The notes below the pieces were generated by a model, which saw only the letters and a list, made by a program, of their open reading frames with translations, did no database searches and was not told the DNA's origin. Below, piece by piece: positions 11,391 to 22,253 of a stretch of 64,000 nt of DNA. The position numbers and the translations under genes are program-made. Each line of letters begins with the position of its first letter. Positions within the stretch are counted from its first letter, which is position 1. The stretch comes from Thereva unica (taxonomy: Eukaryota; Arthropoda; Insecta; Diptera; Therevidae), in assembly GCA_949987705.1 (NCBI GenBank), contig OX465283.1:137046101-137110100 (forward strand). The letters run 5' to 3'.

Positions 11391-14289
11391 ATTACTACTA
11401 GATACATAATTCATATTGACCAATGAATGAAGAAAAAAATCGAGACTCTAGTTAACATTTTTTTACACGGCTTGAAGTTTAAACTACTAAGAACTGATAT
11501 AACTCTCTATTGTAAATTGTAATCAGTCATGAGCCACAAGTTTTTGTGACTCGTACTTGTCATTGATGGTTTGTGACTATTCTTGTTACTATCGTGTAAT
11601 GAACTAAAGCAAACTCTGGATGACAACATAGCCAACTTCCATTCATCCAATGGCGAAGCAGCATAAAAAATCGAAGTCTGTGCCCCGGCCTGTTCTAGCG
11701 CTTTTCTCCAAGCGTAGCGTTGTCAGCCTGCCGTCCAACCCCCAACCAACCCTCAAACTGGAGGACCAGTCCGGTATTTGTTTCTTTTTGAGGTGCGAAA
11801 CACTTGCCTTTCACCCTCCTCTCCGTCTATTACTCTTGTACAGACAAGACTATCCAAGTGTCACTCTATGTAAAGTCAACATCTTCGTGGAGGGGAAGGT
11901 AGAATTGGGTAGCATAGCAATTTCTCAGAACTTATCTCTTTAATGTACCGGCACCAACAAAGGTACCCTAGGCCGTTACTACCATTTGACCCCGTACTAC
12001 TTAGCCAACTTACGCCAGAAGATATTAATAGAGCGAGTGTAAGACCTAGGACTTCTCATAGACTTCTCATAGACGCTCTCGAACCTTGTTCCTTAAACTC
12101 TTGTAACTTGTATAATTAGGACAAGGAACAAACAGAATCTAAAGTCTCCTCCTAAGAAATGAAATGTTTTAAAAATAAACTTAAGATGCGTTTTGAAACT
12201 CTTTTTTAAAACTACATTAAGGATGACAGAACGCCGACGGCTTCGCACAGCTTAGCCCATCCGCCTCCGTGACAAACTTTAGACTTCGGTGTTTAATCAA
12301 ATACTCATATGCGATGGAAGAAAAGAGCCGGCAAGAAAATTTCTGTAAATGATTTGTGAAGGTCAGTTCTAAATTCGAAAAATAACCATTGGGCAGGTCT
12401 CAAACGGGCAATCTCTGAGATTGCAGTGATATATACACTTTACGTCTTGACTACCCAGGCTTGAAGCTATCTGTTCTCGAAGCACAAAGTCAGTGAGAGC
12501 AATAAAACTTTAAAATATGTAAAATATATTTCTTGTTTTTGTCTTATTTCCCAAAAGCCTTATCCAACCAACGATTTAAGGAAGTGAAAAGAAGCCAAAT
12601 AATAAATTCCTATTTAGCAACCTGCATTTTCTGTCGTTCTACTTTTAGGAATTTATAAAAACCTCGACTACTTTGCGCTAGTAAAAAATAAAGCTTATTT
12701 CTTTTAATCTCCAATAATTCATCTAAATACTGAAATAATAATTGTCAGCGTAAATCATGGTTGTTAAATCCAGTTTCATTAGTTGCATTAATTGCCCCCT
12801 AACTCTAACTTCCCCACCGCATCATAAATCAATATTATTAGTTAACTAAATCCTTGCTAATTGCTAACTTATAGAAATATGCACACGATTTCAAAATCAG
12901 AAATGAGGAATTTACCTGCGGCTTAAATTATTTTTTTAAACCAACGGTATTGCAAAAAAAAACCTATCTGTCATTGGTACATATTTACAACTTCTTCTTG
13001 TATCCAGGAGAAATATTCTTTTTTCATGTGATAACTTAAAGCAAAAATCAAATTAAATATTTACTACCATCAAGATTAACTACGTTCTCACTTCACCTAA
13101 AGGAATGACAAAAATCAACATTTCCACATCTTAAACTGCGGTCAAGTATGCCGATGGCCAAGAGATAATGACAAGTTTTGTCAGCAGTTAATTAATCTGT
13201 CGTCCACTTAACTGCAAGGCTCTTAAGTAAAAATTCTTAAGGAGCATACCCGACGGGGCCGCTCCATTTTATTGACTGATTAAAACATTATGTAAGCTTT
13301 GCGCGCACCTCAAGATTCCTCGTATATGTATGCTCCATCGCGGAGAAAATAGAGCAAGACAAAGAGTTGGAATGTACTTAGAATAGAACAGAATATAACC
13401 AGAACGTAACTCATCCTCCATGTAAGTAAACTGTAACACGATAAAAATGGGAACAAGAAACCTTTAATCCCCAGCGCTCGGAGGCTTTTGCTTCGCACTG
13501 ATGCCATCAATCCATTGCCTGTTTTATATCGCAAAGTATTCATGTAAAATTGGTTTTGTCTATAAGATATATCTGCATATGGCAGTATAAATTTAATAGG
13601 CTCCATCTCATTATAGCTGCACGAAGAAGCTTATCTGAGAAATGAGGAAGTCTTCTTGTGGTAAGATTGAAGATCACGCAAATTGATCACTTAATTATCC
13701 TTATAATATCTTTATGGTCTTACGAGATTCCTTTACCAGGTCAACATTTAGCGGGATTTTTGGGCATTTCTTCAATTTTTGCCGAACTGATCTTAATTTT
13801 CCTTAAGAATTTAATAAGAATCCTTATAAAAAATATAAGTGACTACTTATAGTTTCTTTTGAAATATGATACTCGAAATCGATCATCTTTCTAAACGAAA
13901 CTACTCTACGCTAATAACAGCCACCAGTCACTAAAAACGCTAGAACCCAATGAAACACCAATAATATCGTACGTTTATTCCTTATCAAAGCAACCAATAT
14001 CACTGAGAATGGTAAATGAGCTACCTGACTGAGCCGTTTGACTACGTGAAATCAAAACTGAACTTCAACCCAGGTTTCGTTTTCCAGATCCCTAGCAGAG
14101 AAAGATATGGTAGGAGATGCATCTACATATATACATAGGTATAGGTATAGGCACGTAAAATTTTCGCCTTCACTAAACCTGAAATATCCTACTGATTTTC
14201 TAATTTTGCCCGTGTTTTCCAAATGAAACTGCAGGCAATCCCAAAAGTATGTCGAACCCAAGATCAGTAGCCAGTGATGTTGAGCGCCA
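11391..14289. other. No gene recognised
   Basis: The 97-codon frame at 11650-11943 (+) and the 98-codon frame at 13310-13606 (-) have no recognisable domain. An immediate duplication of AGACTTCTCATAGAC-like text at 12055-12075 is a trivial short repeat. The rest is AT-rich single-copy-looking DNA. Confidence 0.4.
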
Positions 14290-14600
14290 CTTATCGGAAA
14301 AAGTATGTACTACGTGCATAACAGACACCTCGGTAATTATATTCAGAACTAGCAAAAACCCGCGTGCGTCGCAACGCCTTTTAATAAAACAAAATTATGT
14401 ATGTGTGCATAGTCCGGAATAAGAAAAGGGTATAATGAAACAAAGAACAAATCAGCAAGACATGATTTTGGATATATAAAAAACTTTAGAGCTGACTATA
14501 AAAATATGTACCTACAACTTTTTTTTAAAATTCGAATCATCGGAAAACTTTTATACTACGTGCACAACAGATGCGTAACCAATTTTATTCAGAATATGTC
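14290..14600. repeat. Diverged direct repeat pair
   Basis: The block at 14293-14350 (ATCGGAAAAAGTATGTACTAC, then GTGCATAACAGA and TTCAGAACTAG) recurs at about 14538-14600 as ATCGGAAAACTTTTATACTAC, GTGCACAACAGA and TTCAGAATATG. The spacing is about 245 bp. The origin is unknown. Confidence 0.5.
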
Positions 14601-15800
14601 TTGTGCGCGTAGATTTTGACGTTCTCGGATAATTGGCCCCCTGAACTTGCCCCATGGCGAACATGGCTTGAGACGAAGATTGCCAACATTTTAAGACGAT
14701 ACTACTGATTTGATCCTAAAAAGGACAGTTTCTTCTTCCCGCTTTCGTGTTTCGTTGTTTCCGGTCATACCGCCCTTACGGCACTGGTTAACAATCCACT
14801 GTAACGCTTGTTTATGAACGATGTTTCACTTGTAGGTATTGCAATGTTTGTGGCATTACTGAGTTGAGTCGATTGAGTTGAGTTGATATTTTCGAAATCG
14901 TCATAAATGTCGCTCATCAAAATTTCCTCATCTATTACGAACTTTCAAACAACATCCAGCAGCTCACTGTCATCATTCTCATTAATCTCAGAACATTTTC
15001 TATTGCATATCCTATGTTGAGGAGAATAGTACTGAATTCTGAGTTTTCCGATTGCGTTTTCATCTTTTGCTTTAAATGACGTTTTCCAATATGTCCCTAA
15101 ATGAGTGATATTTCAGACATGCATCAATATCATCTGCCCACATATGTATTTGTCCGGACCGCCGGCAACATTTGCTCGGAATCTATGCTAATAAAAGAGT
15201 TTCTCCCCAAAATAATTGGTTTTTACATCTTAAATCTCGCGGTGTTCTGTTAATAGATACTTTATTTGCCATAGTACACTCATCTCATTCGCAGACAACC
15301 ATCATGCAGTCTTGTAAAACTTTAGATGTTTTCCACGCAGATTTTTAGATTTGTTCCACGCAGGATTTTCCATATGATCTTCTTCGATCGGTATCTTAAG
15401 CATAGAATGAGCTGCTCTTCCTGATGTGGGTAAGGCTGCCGAAATCTCTGCTACTGTCCTGTTCTCATATTGACCAAATAACCGACCTTTTGAAATGTTA
15501 AAAAGCGTGGGACTTTATCTATATTCTTATTTTACTATTACTGCAACTTTTCGCTAGCGCCCCATATATCATATATACTGGCTTGAGCAAAAAAGTTTTC
15601 ATTCAACATAATTTTTTACATTTTAGTCCATTTCTAAACAAAACCATATTTTTAAGTTTTTTAAACTATATTTTTAGTTTTCTACCTTTTAGTTTATTAT
15701 ATGTCTTCCGTTATTTTGTGGTGACCGATATTTATATATGAGGTTACCCAGCTTACTGTACTCTACTTATCATACACTTTTATTTGGTATCCATACCGAG
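14601..15800. other. No gene recognised
   Basis: No domain, splice site pattern or repeat partner could be assigned. GAGTTGAGTCGATTGAGTTG-like words near 14862-14885 echo the CAACTCAA repeats elsewhere. Confidence 0.4.
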
Positions 15801-15819
15801 AGCGTTGTAAGAAAAGGTA

Positions 15820-16198
15820 GTCCGCCATTTTGTGTTGGCTGCCATTTTGAATTTGGAATTACGCAACTCAGGTAATAGTATTCTACTTGTCACATCCTTT
15901 CATTTGATACCCATACCGATCGTGATGTAAATAAAAAAGTAATCTGCCATCTGTGCTGGCCGCCATTTTGTTCCGGCCACCATTTTGAATTTGGAATAGC
16001 ACCAAATAGGTAATTATAATATACTTATAATTCCCGTTCATTTGATACACATATCGGCGGTCAGCGAGCACAATTGCGAAATTCGGCCGCCATCTTGAAA
16101 CGGCCATCTTGATTTTTTTATAAAATGGTCAGATTGCATTGTCACTTGAACTGTACATGTGTGCAAAATTTGAAGCTGATTGGTTATATGGAAGTGGG
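15820..16198 (+). repeat. GCCATTTTG-type dispersed repeat, 5' part
   Basis: It contains repeated GGCCGCCATTTTG plus AATTTGGAAT words, TTTGATACCCATACCG, and ends in GATTGCATTGTCACTTG ... GTGGAAGTGGG-like text. The same order appears in the two tandem copies at 48366-48904. This copy is interrupted after GAAGTGGG (16191-16198) by a hairpin element and resumes at 17074. Each GGCCGCCATTTTG contains the reverse of AAAATGGCGGCC, the core recognised by YY1/Pho zinc-finger proteins. Confidence 0.65.
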
Positions 16199-17073
16199 CA
16201 AGACCCTCTCAACTACAGGCCACGTGATTGAATTTTTCGTGGTGTTGGTCACAGGCCCAAAAGTCACCGCACACCGGAGTAACATGGCGCGGAAGCCGTA
16301 CGCGCAGAATTTTTGTGTTTATTTTTGCACTAAAAAGTGATAAAATATTGTATTTTAACACTTTTAACTGCACTTGGATTTATCAGTGAATAGTTTTTTA
16401 GTGATTTCATTAAAAAAAATAAAACAAATTTGGTGATTAAGTGTGTTTAAGTGTTCAAATTGTTAAGGCGATCAACTTTTTTTCACATTCACGGTGTTTT
16501 TTCATGTTTATTTACGAAAAAAATGTTGAATATTTAATGTTTTGTGTAGTTATGGAATTAAAAGTGATTTTAAAGTGATTAATACATATATTATGATATT
16601 ATTATTAAAAATATAGGTGCAGAAAAACACTTCTCTTATTCACTTTTCCATTCGCACTTTTCTGTACTTATATGTTTAGTAATAATTGCAAAATAAATTA
16701 ATTAATGACTTTAAAATCACTTTTAATTAAATATTCAGCATATTTTTCCTTAATATACACGAAAAAAACACCGCGAATGTAAAATAAATTGATCACCTTA
16801 ACAATTAAGACACCAAAAATACACTAAATCACTATTTTTTTATATATTTTTTTATTAAATCACTAAAGAAATAATCACTGATAATCCTTGTATGGTTTAA
16901 AGCGATAAATTTCAATAATTTACCACTTTTTACCACAAAACTATAACGAAAACACTCGCGAACGTACTCTGCGCCATTAAATTCTCAGCAACTGTCAAAT
17001 TTTGGGACCATTCTCAGCTATGATTGTATTGGTGCCAGATACAACTGCATGGCCTGTAGTTGAGAGGGACTTG
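16199..17073. mobile_element. 875 bp foldback (hairpin) element with 7-8 bp target duplication
   Basis: The two halves are inverted copies. The left end CAAGACCCTCTCAACTACAG pairs with the right end whose complement reads CAAGTCCCTCTCAACTACAG. Inner arms match further in, for example TTTTTAGTGATTTCATT near 16387 against AATCACTAAAGAAATAATC near 16857, and GTGATTTTAAAGTGATTAA near 16563 against its complement near 16700. AAGTGGG occurs at 16192-16198 and again at 17074-17080, a target duplication (GAAGTGGG if counted as 8 bp). The related repeat at 48582-48605 shows the uninterrupted site GGAAGTGGGTCAAA. There is no coding capacity, so it is non-autonomous. Superfamily is open: an 8 bp duplication suits hAT, 7 bp suits P/Galileo-like. 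Confidence 0.8.
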
Positions 17074-17340
17074 AAGTGGGTCAAAAACAATTTTCAAGAT
17101 TTGTCTACATACACACATCCCTACATACATACAGGTAGAGCTAATATATAGTGCATATAAATAGCCTAAAACATGCCCACCAAAATACTGAATCTTCCAG
17201 TGAAAGTCCCATCCCAATCGGATTAGCCGTTTCCGAGATCAGCCCGAACAGACAGCTAGACAGACAGACCCAGACATTCCGACAAAATTTTAAAAATACT
17301 TGGATTTGTTTTAAATCCAAATTGTTATACTTTCTATGAA
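17074..17340 (+). repeat. Repeat continuation and a dispersed repeat also present right of the palindrome
   Basis: 17074-17130 resumes the GCCATTTTG-type repeat (GAAGTGGGTCAAAAACAATTTTCAAGATTTG, compare 48590-48625). 17158-17335 (TAGCCTAAAACATGCCCACC ... AATACTGAATCTTCCAGTGAAA ... GACAGACAGACCC ... AAAATACTTGGATTTGTTTT) recurs in the same orientation at about 30568-30705, outside the palindrome. It is therefore an independent dispersed family and not part of the palindrome. Confidence 0.6.
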
Positions 17341-17607
17341 ATATTATGTCCCACTCAGTGTTGGGCACATTCGACTAATTTTTCAATCAGACTAATAATC
17401 ATGGCTAAAACCAATCATGAGTGAATCAATCATGATTAAATCAATCATTAATCAAGATTACATCGAGTAATCTTGGGGAAAATCAAATCATCAGAATGAT
17501 TATTGATTATGAAATCTAATCTTAATCATGATTGAATGATTAACTCTTTAGTGATTAATATGAGCTTATTGTCTCCCTGAAATTTTTTCCAGTTTTTTTA
17601 GTAAATT

Positions 17608-18905
17608 GCGGAGTAATTTTGGCAATTTTGTTCCGATTGTACTGAAATTCAGTATGGGGGGGTTCTAAATAACGGATTTGTGGTCAAAATTTTAAAATTG
17701 AAAATGGTGGAGGGGGTTTTGGTAAATGTGCTCCGATTGTACTGAAATTCAGAATGGAGGGGTTTTAAGGGTTCCAAATGACGGATTTGGGGTCGAAATT
17801 GCAAAACTCAAAATGGCGGACAAGTTTTGGCAAATGTGTTCCGATTGTACTGAAATTCAGTATGGGGGGGTTTTAAGGGTTCTAAATAACGGATTTGTGG
17901 TCAAAATTTTAAAATTGAAAATGGTGGAGGGGGTTTTGGTAAATGTGTTCCGATTGTACTGAAATTCAGAATGGAGGGGTTTTAAGGGTTCCAAATGACG
18001 GATTTGGGGTCGAAATTGTAAAATTACAAATGGCGGACAAGTTTTGGCAAATGTGTTCCGATTGTACTGAAATTCAGTATGGGGGGGTTTTAAGGGTTCT
18101 AAATAACGGATTTGTGGTCAAAATTTTAAAATTGAAAATGGTGGAGGGGGTTTTGGTAAATGTGTTCTGATTGTACTGAAATTCAGAATGGAGGGGTTTT
18201 AAGGGTTCCAAATGACGGATTTGTGGTCGAAATTGTAAACTTTAAAATGGCGGACGAGTTTTGGCAATTTTATTTCGATTGTACTGAAATTCAGTATGGG
18301 GGGTTTTAAGGGTTCCAAATGACGGATTGTGGTCAAAAATTTAAAATTCAAAATGGCGGACTAGTTTCGGAAATTTTGTTCAGTATGGGGTGGTTTTAAG
18401 GGTTCCAAATGTCGGATTTGTGATCGAAATTGTAAAATTCAAAATGGCGGACAAGTTTTGGCAAATGGGTTCCGATTGTACTGAAATTCAATATAGGGGG
18501 GTTTTAGGGGTTCTAAATAACCAATTTGTGGTCAAAATTTTAAAATTGAAAATGGTGGAGGAAGTTTTGGTAAATGTGCTCCGATTGTACTGAAATTCAG
18601 TATGGGGGGGTTTTAAGGGTTCTAAATAACGGATTTGTGGTCAAAATTTTAAAATTAAAAATGGCGGACGAGTTTTGGCAAATGTGTTCCGATTGTACTG
18701 AAATTTGGTATGTGGGGTTTTAAGGGTTCCAAATGACGGATTTGTGGTCGAAATTGTAAAATTCAAAATGGCGGACAAGTTTTGGCAAATGTGTTCCGAT
18801 TGGTTTGAAGGGTTCCAATTAACGAATTTGTGGTCAAAATATTAAAATTCAAAATGGCGGACTAGTTTTGGCAATCGTGCTCCGATTGTATTGAAATTCA
18901 ATCCA
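17608..18905 (+). repeat. 108-109 bp satellite array, forward, with 217 bp dimers
   Basis: The repeated core TCCGATTGTACTGAAATTCA occurs at about 17732, 17840, 17949 and 18057, spaced 108-109 bp. Two monomer types alternate, one with AAAATGGCGGAC and one with AAAATGGTGGAG, making a 217 bp dimer for the first few units. Later units (18240-18900) are more diverged and some are partly deleted. The open frames across it (at 17726-17962 and 17943-18170) arise because 108 and 216 are multiples of three; I do not treat them as genes. The mirrored copy is at about 28768-30063. Confidence 0.9.
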
Positions 18906-19604
18906 ACATAAATTTGGAAGTCTCATTTTAATCGAGGGATTTCGTCTTAAAGGTTCAGAGACCGATTTCTGTTTATATTACTTGAAGAAATGAAATTATT
19001 TCATTTAAATCACTGTAGGCTAGTCGGCAAGGCTTTTTTATGGCCATTTTGGCCCATAGACGAGATTATTATTGGAATCGATTCGTTTTAGGGTGTAGTT
19101 TAATACCCCAAGTTTGCCCACAATTTGGTTAACATTTTAATTAACCTATTGTGAATAAAATATGATTTTTTTACATTTCTTTTAATATCTCCGTTCCTGA
19201 TAACTTTTAGTATAACAAATGCATTGGTGAAGCTCTTCGCTATGAAATTATCTAAAAAATAAGGCCTGTTAGAAGTCCGTGGTGCAAGTGTGTTCTTGCA
19301 AACAGGTTCCAAGATTTTCAATTCACGGGACCTTCACTATATGTTTACTCGAAAAGTATTTAGTTAAGGACTGAAAATTCTTATAGGTAGGAAAATTCTT
19401 CTGCCGTGATGGTATTGGTTTTCGTGCCAAGCGACCCTATTTTTGAGGAATTATTTTAACATACATATGTCGCAATTATTTAGTTAAATCTTCCACGTGT
19501 TTACAATCTTACTCACTAACACATTCCATCGCTCATTTAGTGCTTAGAACCTTTTTCTTGTTTTCCTTTTTTCTCATCGACATAATGAATCAGAATTTTC
19601 TCTA
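18906..19604. other. Unique middle of the inner element, no gene seen
   Basis: The text near 19016-19105 (TAGGCTAGTCGGCAAGG ... GGAATCGATTCGTTTTAGGG) is related to 52625-52690 in the gd intron, so at least part is an older dispersed repeat. The frame at 19100-19321 (minus) has no recognisable domain. Mirrored at about 28067-28765. Confidence 0.5.
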
Positions 19605-20220
19605 TACAGGGTGTATCCGTTATGTTTACAAAGTGACCGGCTGTGGATAGATGAATAAAAAATCCTCAGGTATGAGGGTGGTGTGGAATCGTAACGATTT
19701 AGCCGCTACAGCGTTTTGAAATGAAATGCAGAGGTTTATGTATCACCTTGTATTTTTGTAACATTATGGCCTATTTTTATGAAAATGGTAGCAATATACG
19801 CTATGTACACAATTTTTATGCTACAGCCTTTAATTTTGAAGTTATAAGAAAATTTAATGCTAGAATTGGCTCTATTTCATATTTTTTAGTACCTTTCCAT
19901 CTGAGTTTATGTCGAAAAGTATCAAATAAGGCCAATTTTAACGTCAAAATTAACTTATAACTCGTAGCATAATAATTGTTTGGACTTTATTCACAGAGAA
20001 CTGTCCAAGCTTTCAAAAAAAAAAATATTAACTACGCATTTTTTGGAGAAAAAAGTAATTGAAGTTGAAATTTTAGTGAAAAAGTCCAAACTTGTGACTT
20101 GTACGACTAATACCTCTGGAAGTTCGTAGGGTGGAGAACCTTGACTTTGGCAGCATGAAATAGGTGGAAGTATCATTGCTAACTTATATATAAAGGGGAA
20201 GTATGAATGGTATGGGTGGA
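19605..20220 (+). repeat. Dispersed repeat with CAGGGTGTATC end
   Basis: It begins near TACAGGGTGTATCCG, and includes GGCTGTGGATAGATGAA, GGAATCGTAACGATTTAGCC, GCTACAGCGTTTTGAAAT and, later, ACTACGCATTTTTTGGAG. The same blocks occur at 45640-45980, but there the first part is inverted relative to the second. That family has evidently been rearranged. The mirrored copy in the right arm is at about 27451-28066. Confidence 0.6.
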
Positions 20221-20315
20221 TTCGTTACAAATTATATTTTAGTTAAATTTAGGAAAGATTCTCATTTTAATCGAGATATTTCATCTCCAAGATTCAGAGA
20301 CCCACTTGTGTTTAA

Positions 20316-20868
20316 ATTCTTCTTCTTTGTCGGCTCTACAACCGGGATCCGGTCCTGCCCTCTCGCAACTGTCCTCTCCACCGGTCCCGATTCTGATCCG
20401 GTGTCATCCAGTGTGGCATCCCTAACCTCTGAGCGTGCTGGTCTACACCAGCCTTCCAACGAAGGCTGGGTCTCCTTCGCTATCGCACCCCATAGGTCCT
20501 ACCGCAAAGAACTTTACGAGCAGGCTCATTTTCACTCATACGAGCTAGATGACCTGCCCACCGCAGCCTACCGAGCTTTATTTTCTTTACAACATTCATA
20601 TCACGAAAGCGCTCGTAAATCTCGTCATTGAAGAGTCTCTCTGGAATCGTCCTTCCTTCCATACGAGGCCAACAATCCTCTGAAGTGTTTTCCTCCCGAA
20701 CACGGCTAAGAGGTTTGAGTGCTTTTTGCTAAGCACCCTCGTTTCAGATGCATATGTGAGTACAGCTAAGACCATCGTCTTATATAGTAAAAGTTTAGAG
20801 TTAGTTAGATGCTTTGATTTAAAGAGCCTTGACAGACTATAGTAGGCTTTGTCGGCTTTTAGCAGTCA
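20316..20868 (-). pseudogene. LINE 3' fragment (left arm)
   Basis: Read on the minus strand, it gives the C-terminal tail of a LINE polyprotein: a segment reading GRTIPERLFNDEIYERF, then KIKLGRLRWAGHLARM and ENEPARKVL. The R-W-x-G-H-x-x-R-M motif is the usual tail signature of many arthropod LINEs. It ends with a 3' end in GTAGAGCCGACAAAGAAGAAG. The reverse transcriptase core is missing. The mirrored copy is at 26803-27355 on the + strand; related scraps lie at 10322-10385 and 63175-63245. Confidence 0.8.
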
Positions 20869-20869
20869 T

Positions 20870-22145
20870 GCGCCATTTTGAATTTTAATATTTTGGCCAC
20901 ACATCCATCATTTGGAACCTCTAAAACCCCGATACTGAATTTCAGTACAATCGGAACACATTTGCCAAAACTCGTCCGCCATTTTGAATTTTAAAATTTT
21001 GACCACAAATACGTCATTTGGGACATTTCAAACCCCTCGATATTGAATTTCAGTACAATCGGAACACATTTGCCAAAAACTTGTCTGCCATTTTGAATTT
21101 TAAAATTTCGACCAAAAATCCGTTACTTAGAACCCCTAAAACCCCCCATACTGAATTTCAGTACAATCGGAACAAAATTGGCAAAACTTGTCCGCCATTT
21201 TGAATTTTAAAATTTTGACCACAAATCCGTCATTTGGAACCCCTAAAACCCCCCGATACTGAATTTCAGTACAATCGGAACATTGGGGGCCTCGGTAGTC
21301 TAGAGGTAAGGCGCCTGACGGCTATCCCCAGAGGTCCCGGGTTCGAATCCCGGTGGTGCCACGGTCCTTCGCCTTTCCCACCTAACTTTCCTTCTTTCTT
21401 CTTCCCTCTTTACATTCCTGATTCCCCTGTCATAGCCTTCCCTAGTCCTTCCCCGATCCACCAAGCGCATGCCATCGGTTGGTTGATGAGACTCAACTCG
21501 TTTCAGGAGGCATAACACTCCAGCGAGTTGTTCTCGACGCCCGATGTCAGAGTCGCGAAATGGTTGGGAGTAGTTGGAATAAAATATCGCGGCTAGGTTG
21601 TGACAGTTACTTCCTTATTCTCTCTATCTTCCGGCTAGGGCTGCTGTTCGACAATCAGTCTATACGAAAAATGGATTGTCGACAGTACAAAGGGACTTTC
21701 CCTAAGCCTCTAGTCTGTCACAAAAAAAAAATTTGCCAAAACTCGTCCGCCATTTTGAATTTTAAAATTTTGACCACAAATACGTCATTTGGAACCCTTC
21801 AAACCCCTCGATATTCAATTTCAGTACAATCGGAACACATTTGCCAAAACTTGGCCGCCATTTTGAATTTTACAATTTCGGCCCCAAATCCGTCATTTGG
21901 AACCCTTAAAACTCCTCCATTCTGAATTTCAATACAATCGGAAGAAAATTGCCAAAACTTGTCCGCCATTTTGTATTTTAAAATTTTGACCACAAATCCG
22001 TCATTTGGAACCCCTAAAACCCCCCGATACTGAATTTCAGTACAATCGGAACACATTTCCCAAAATTCGTCCGCCATTTTGACAACAAATTCGTTATTGG
22101 GAGCCCTTAAAACCTCCCGATACTAATATTCAATACAATGGGAGC
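20870..22145 (-). repeat. 108 bp satellite array, inverted orientation, split by a SINE
   Basis: The same monomers as 17608-18905 but inverted: TGAATTTCAGTACAATCGGA recurs at about 20936, 21045, 21152, 21260, then after the SINE at about 21817, 21922 and 22030. Every unit carries GTCCGCCATTTTG. The SINE at 21285-21727 sits inside one monomer. The mirrored copy spans about 25530-26803. Confidence 0.9.
21285..21727 (+). mobile_element. tRNA-derived SINE (left arm copy)
   Basis: The head resembles a tRNA gene: GCCTCGGTAGTCTAGAGGTA carries an A-box-like region, and GGTTCGAATCC at about 21340 is a perfect B box. A GC-poor body follows, with ACTTTCCTTCTTTCTTC, CCTGTCATAGCCTTCC, GATGAGACTCAACTCG and GGCTAGGGCTGCTGTTCGAC. 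It ends in an A-run (21722-21730). Length is about 440 bp. Frames crossing it are not genes. Four other copies or parts lie in this window. Confidence 0.85.
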
Positions 22146-22253
22146 ACAATCCAGGTTTAGAATAGATTTCATAATCATTAATCCTCAATCATTATTGGTT
22201 TTAATCATGATTATTGGCCTGATTAAAAAATTAGTTGATTGTGCCGAACACTG

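Larger units (their letters stand above)
17356..22253 (+). mobile_element. Inner foldback element with satellite-filled arms (left copy)
   Basis: The left end CAGTGTTGGGCACATTCGAC is answered at 22170-22253 by an inverted, diverged end whose complement reads CAGTGTTCGGCACAATCAAC. The match runs on through TAATTTTT-AATCAG and AATAATCATG for more than 60 bases. Just inside lie 108 bp repeat arrays in opposite orientations, so the element folds back on itself at a second level. Past 22253 there is no GTCCCACT; TACATAGTAC repeats follow, so this inner end no longer marks an insertion boundary. The mirrored copy is 25421-30316. Confidence 0.65.

Noticed and set aside
13310..13606. 98-codon hydrophobic minus-strand frame
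   Set aside because: No homologous motif, no splice or promoter context; hydrophobicity is expected from T-rich DNA.
17726..18170. Open frames encoding repeated MCSDCTEIQNGGVLR-like peptides
   Set aside because: They arise because the 108 and 216 bp satellite units are multiples of three. The same sequence is equally open in mirrored copies, and there is no start, splice or domain evidence.
21290..21362. A genuine tRNA gene
   Set aside because: A and B boxes are present, but the acceptor stem does not pair properly, and the element continues with a conserved body and A-run repeated at several loci.
21300..21518. Open frames across the SINEs (for example one with PPGFEPGTSGDSRQAPYL)
   Set aside because: This peptide is the familiar translation of a tRNA-like head with its B box; the DNA is a SINE.
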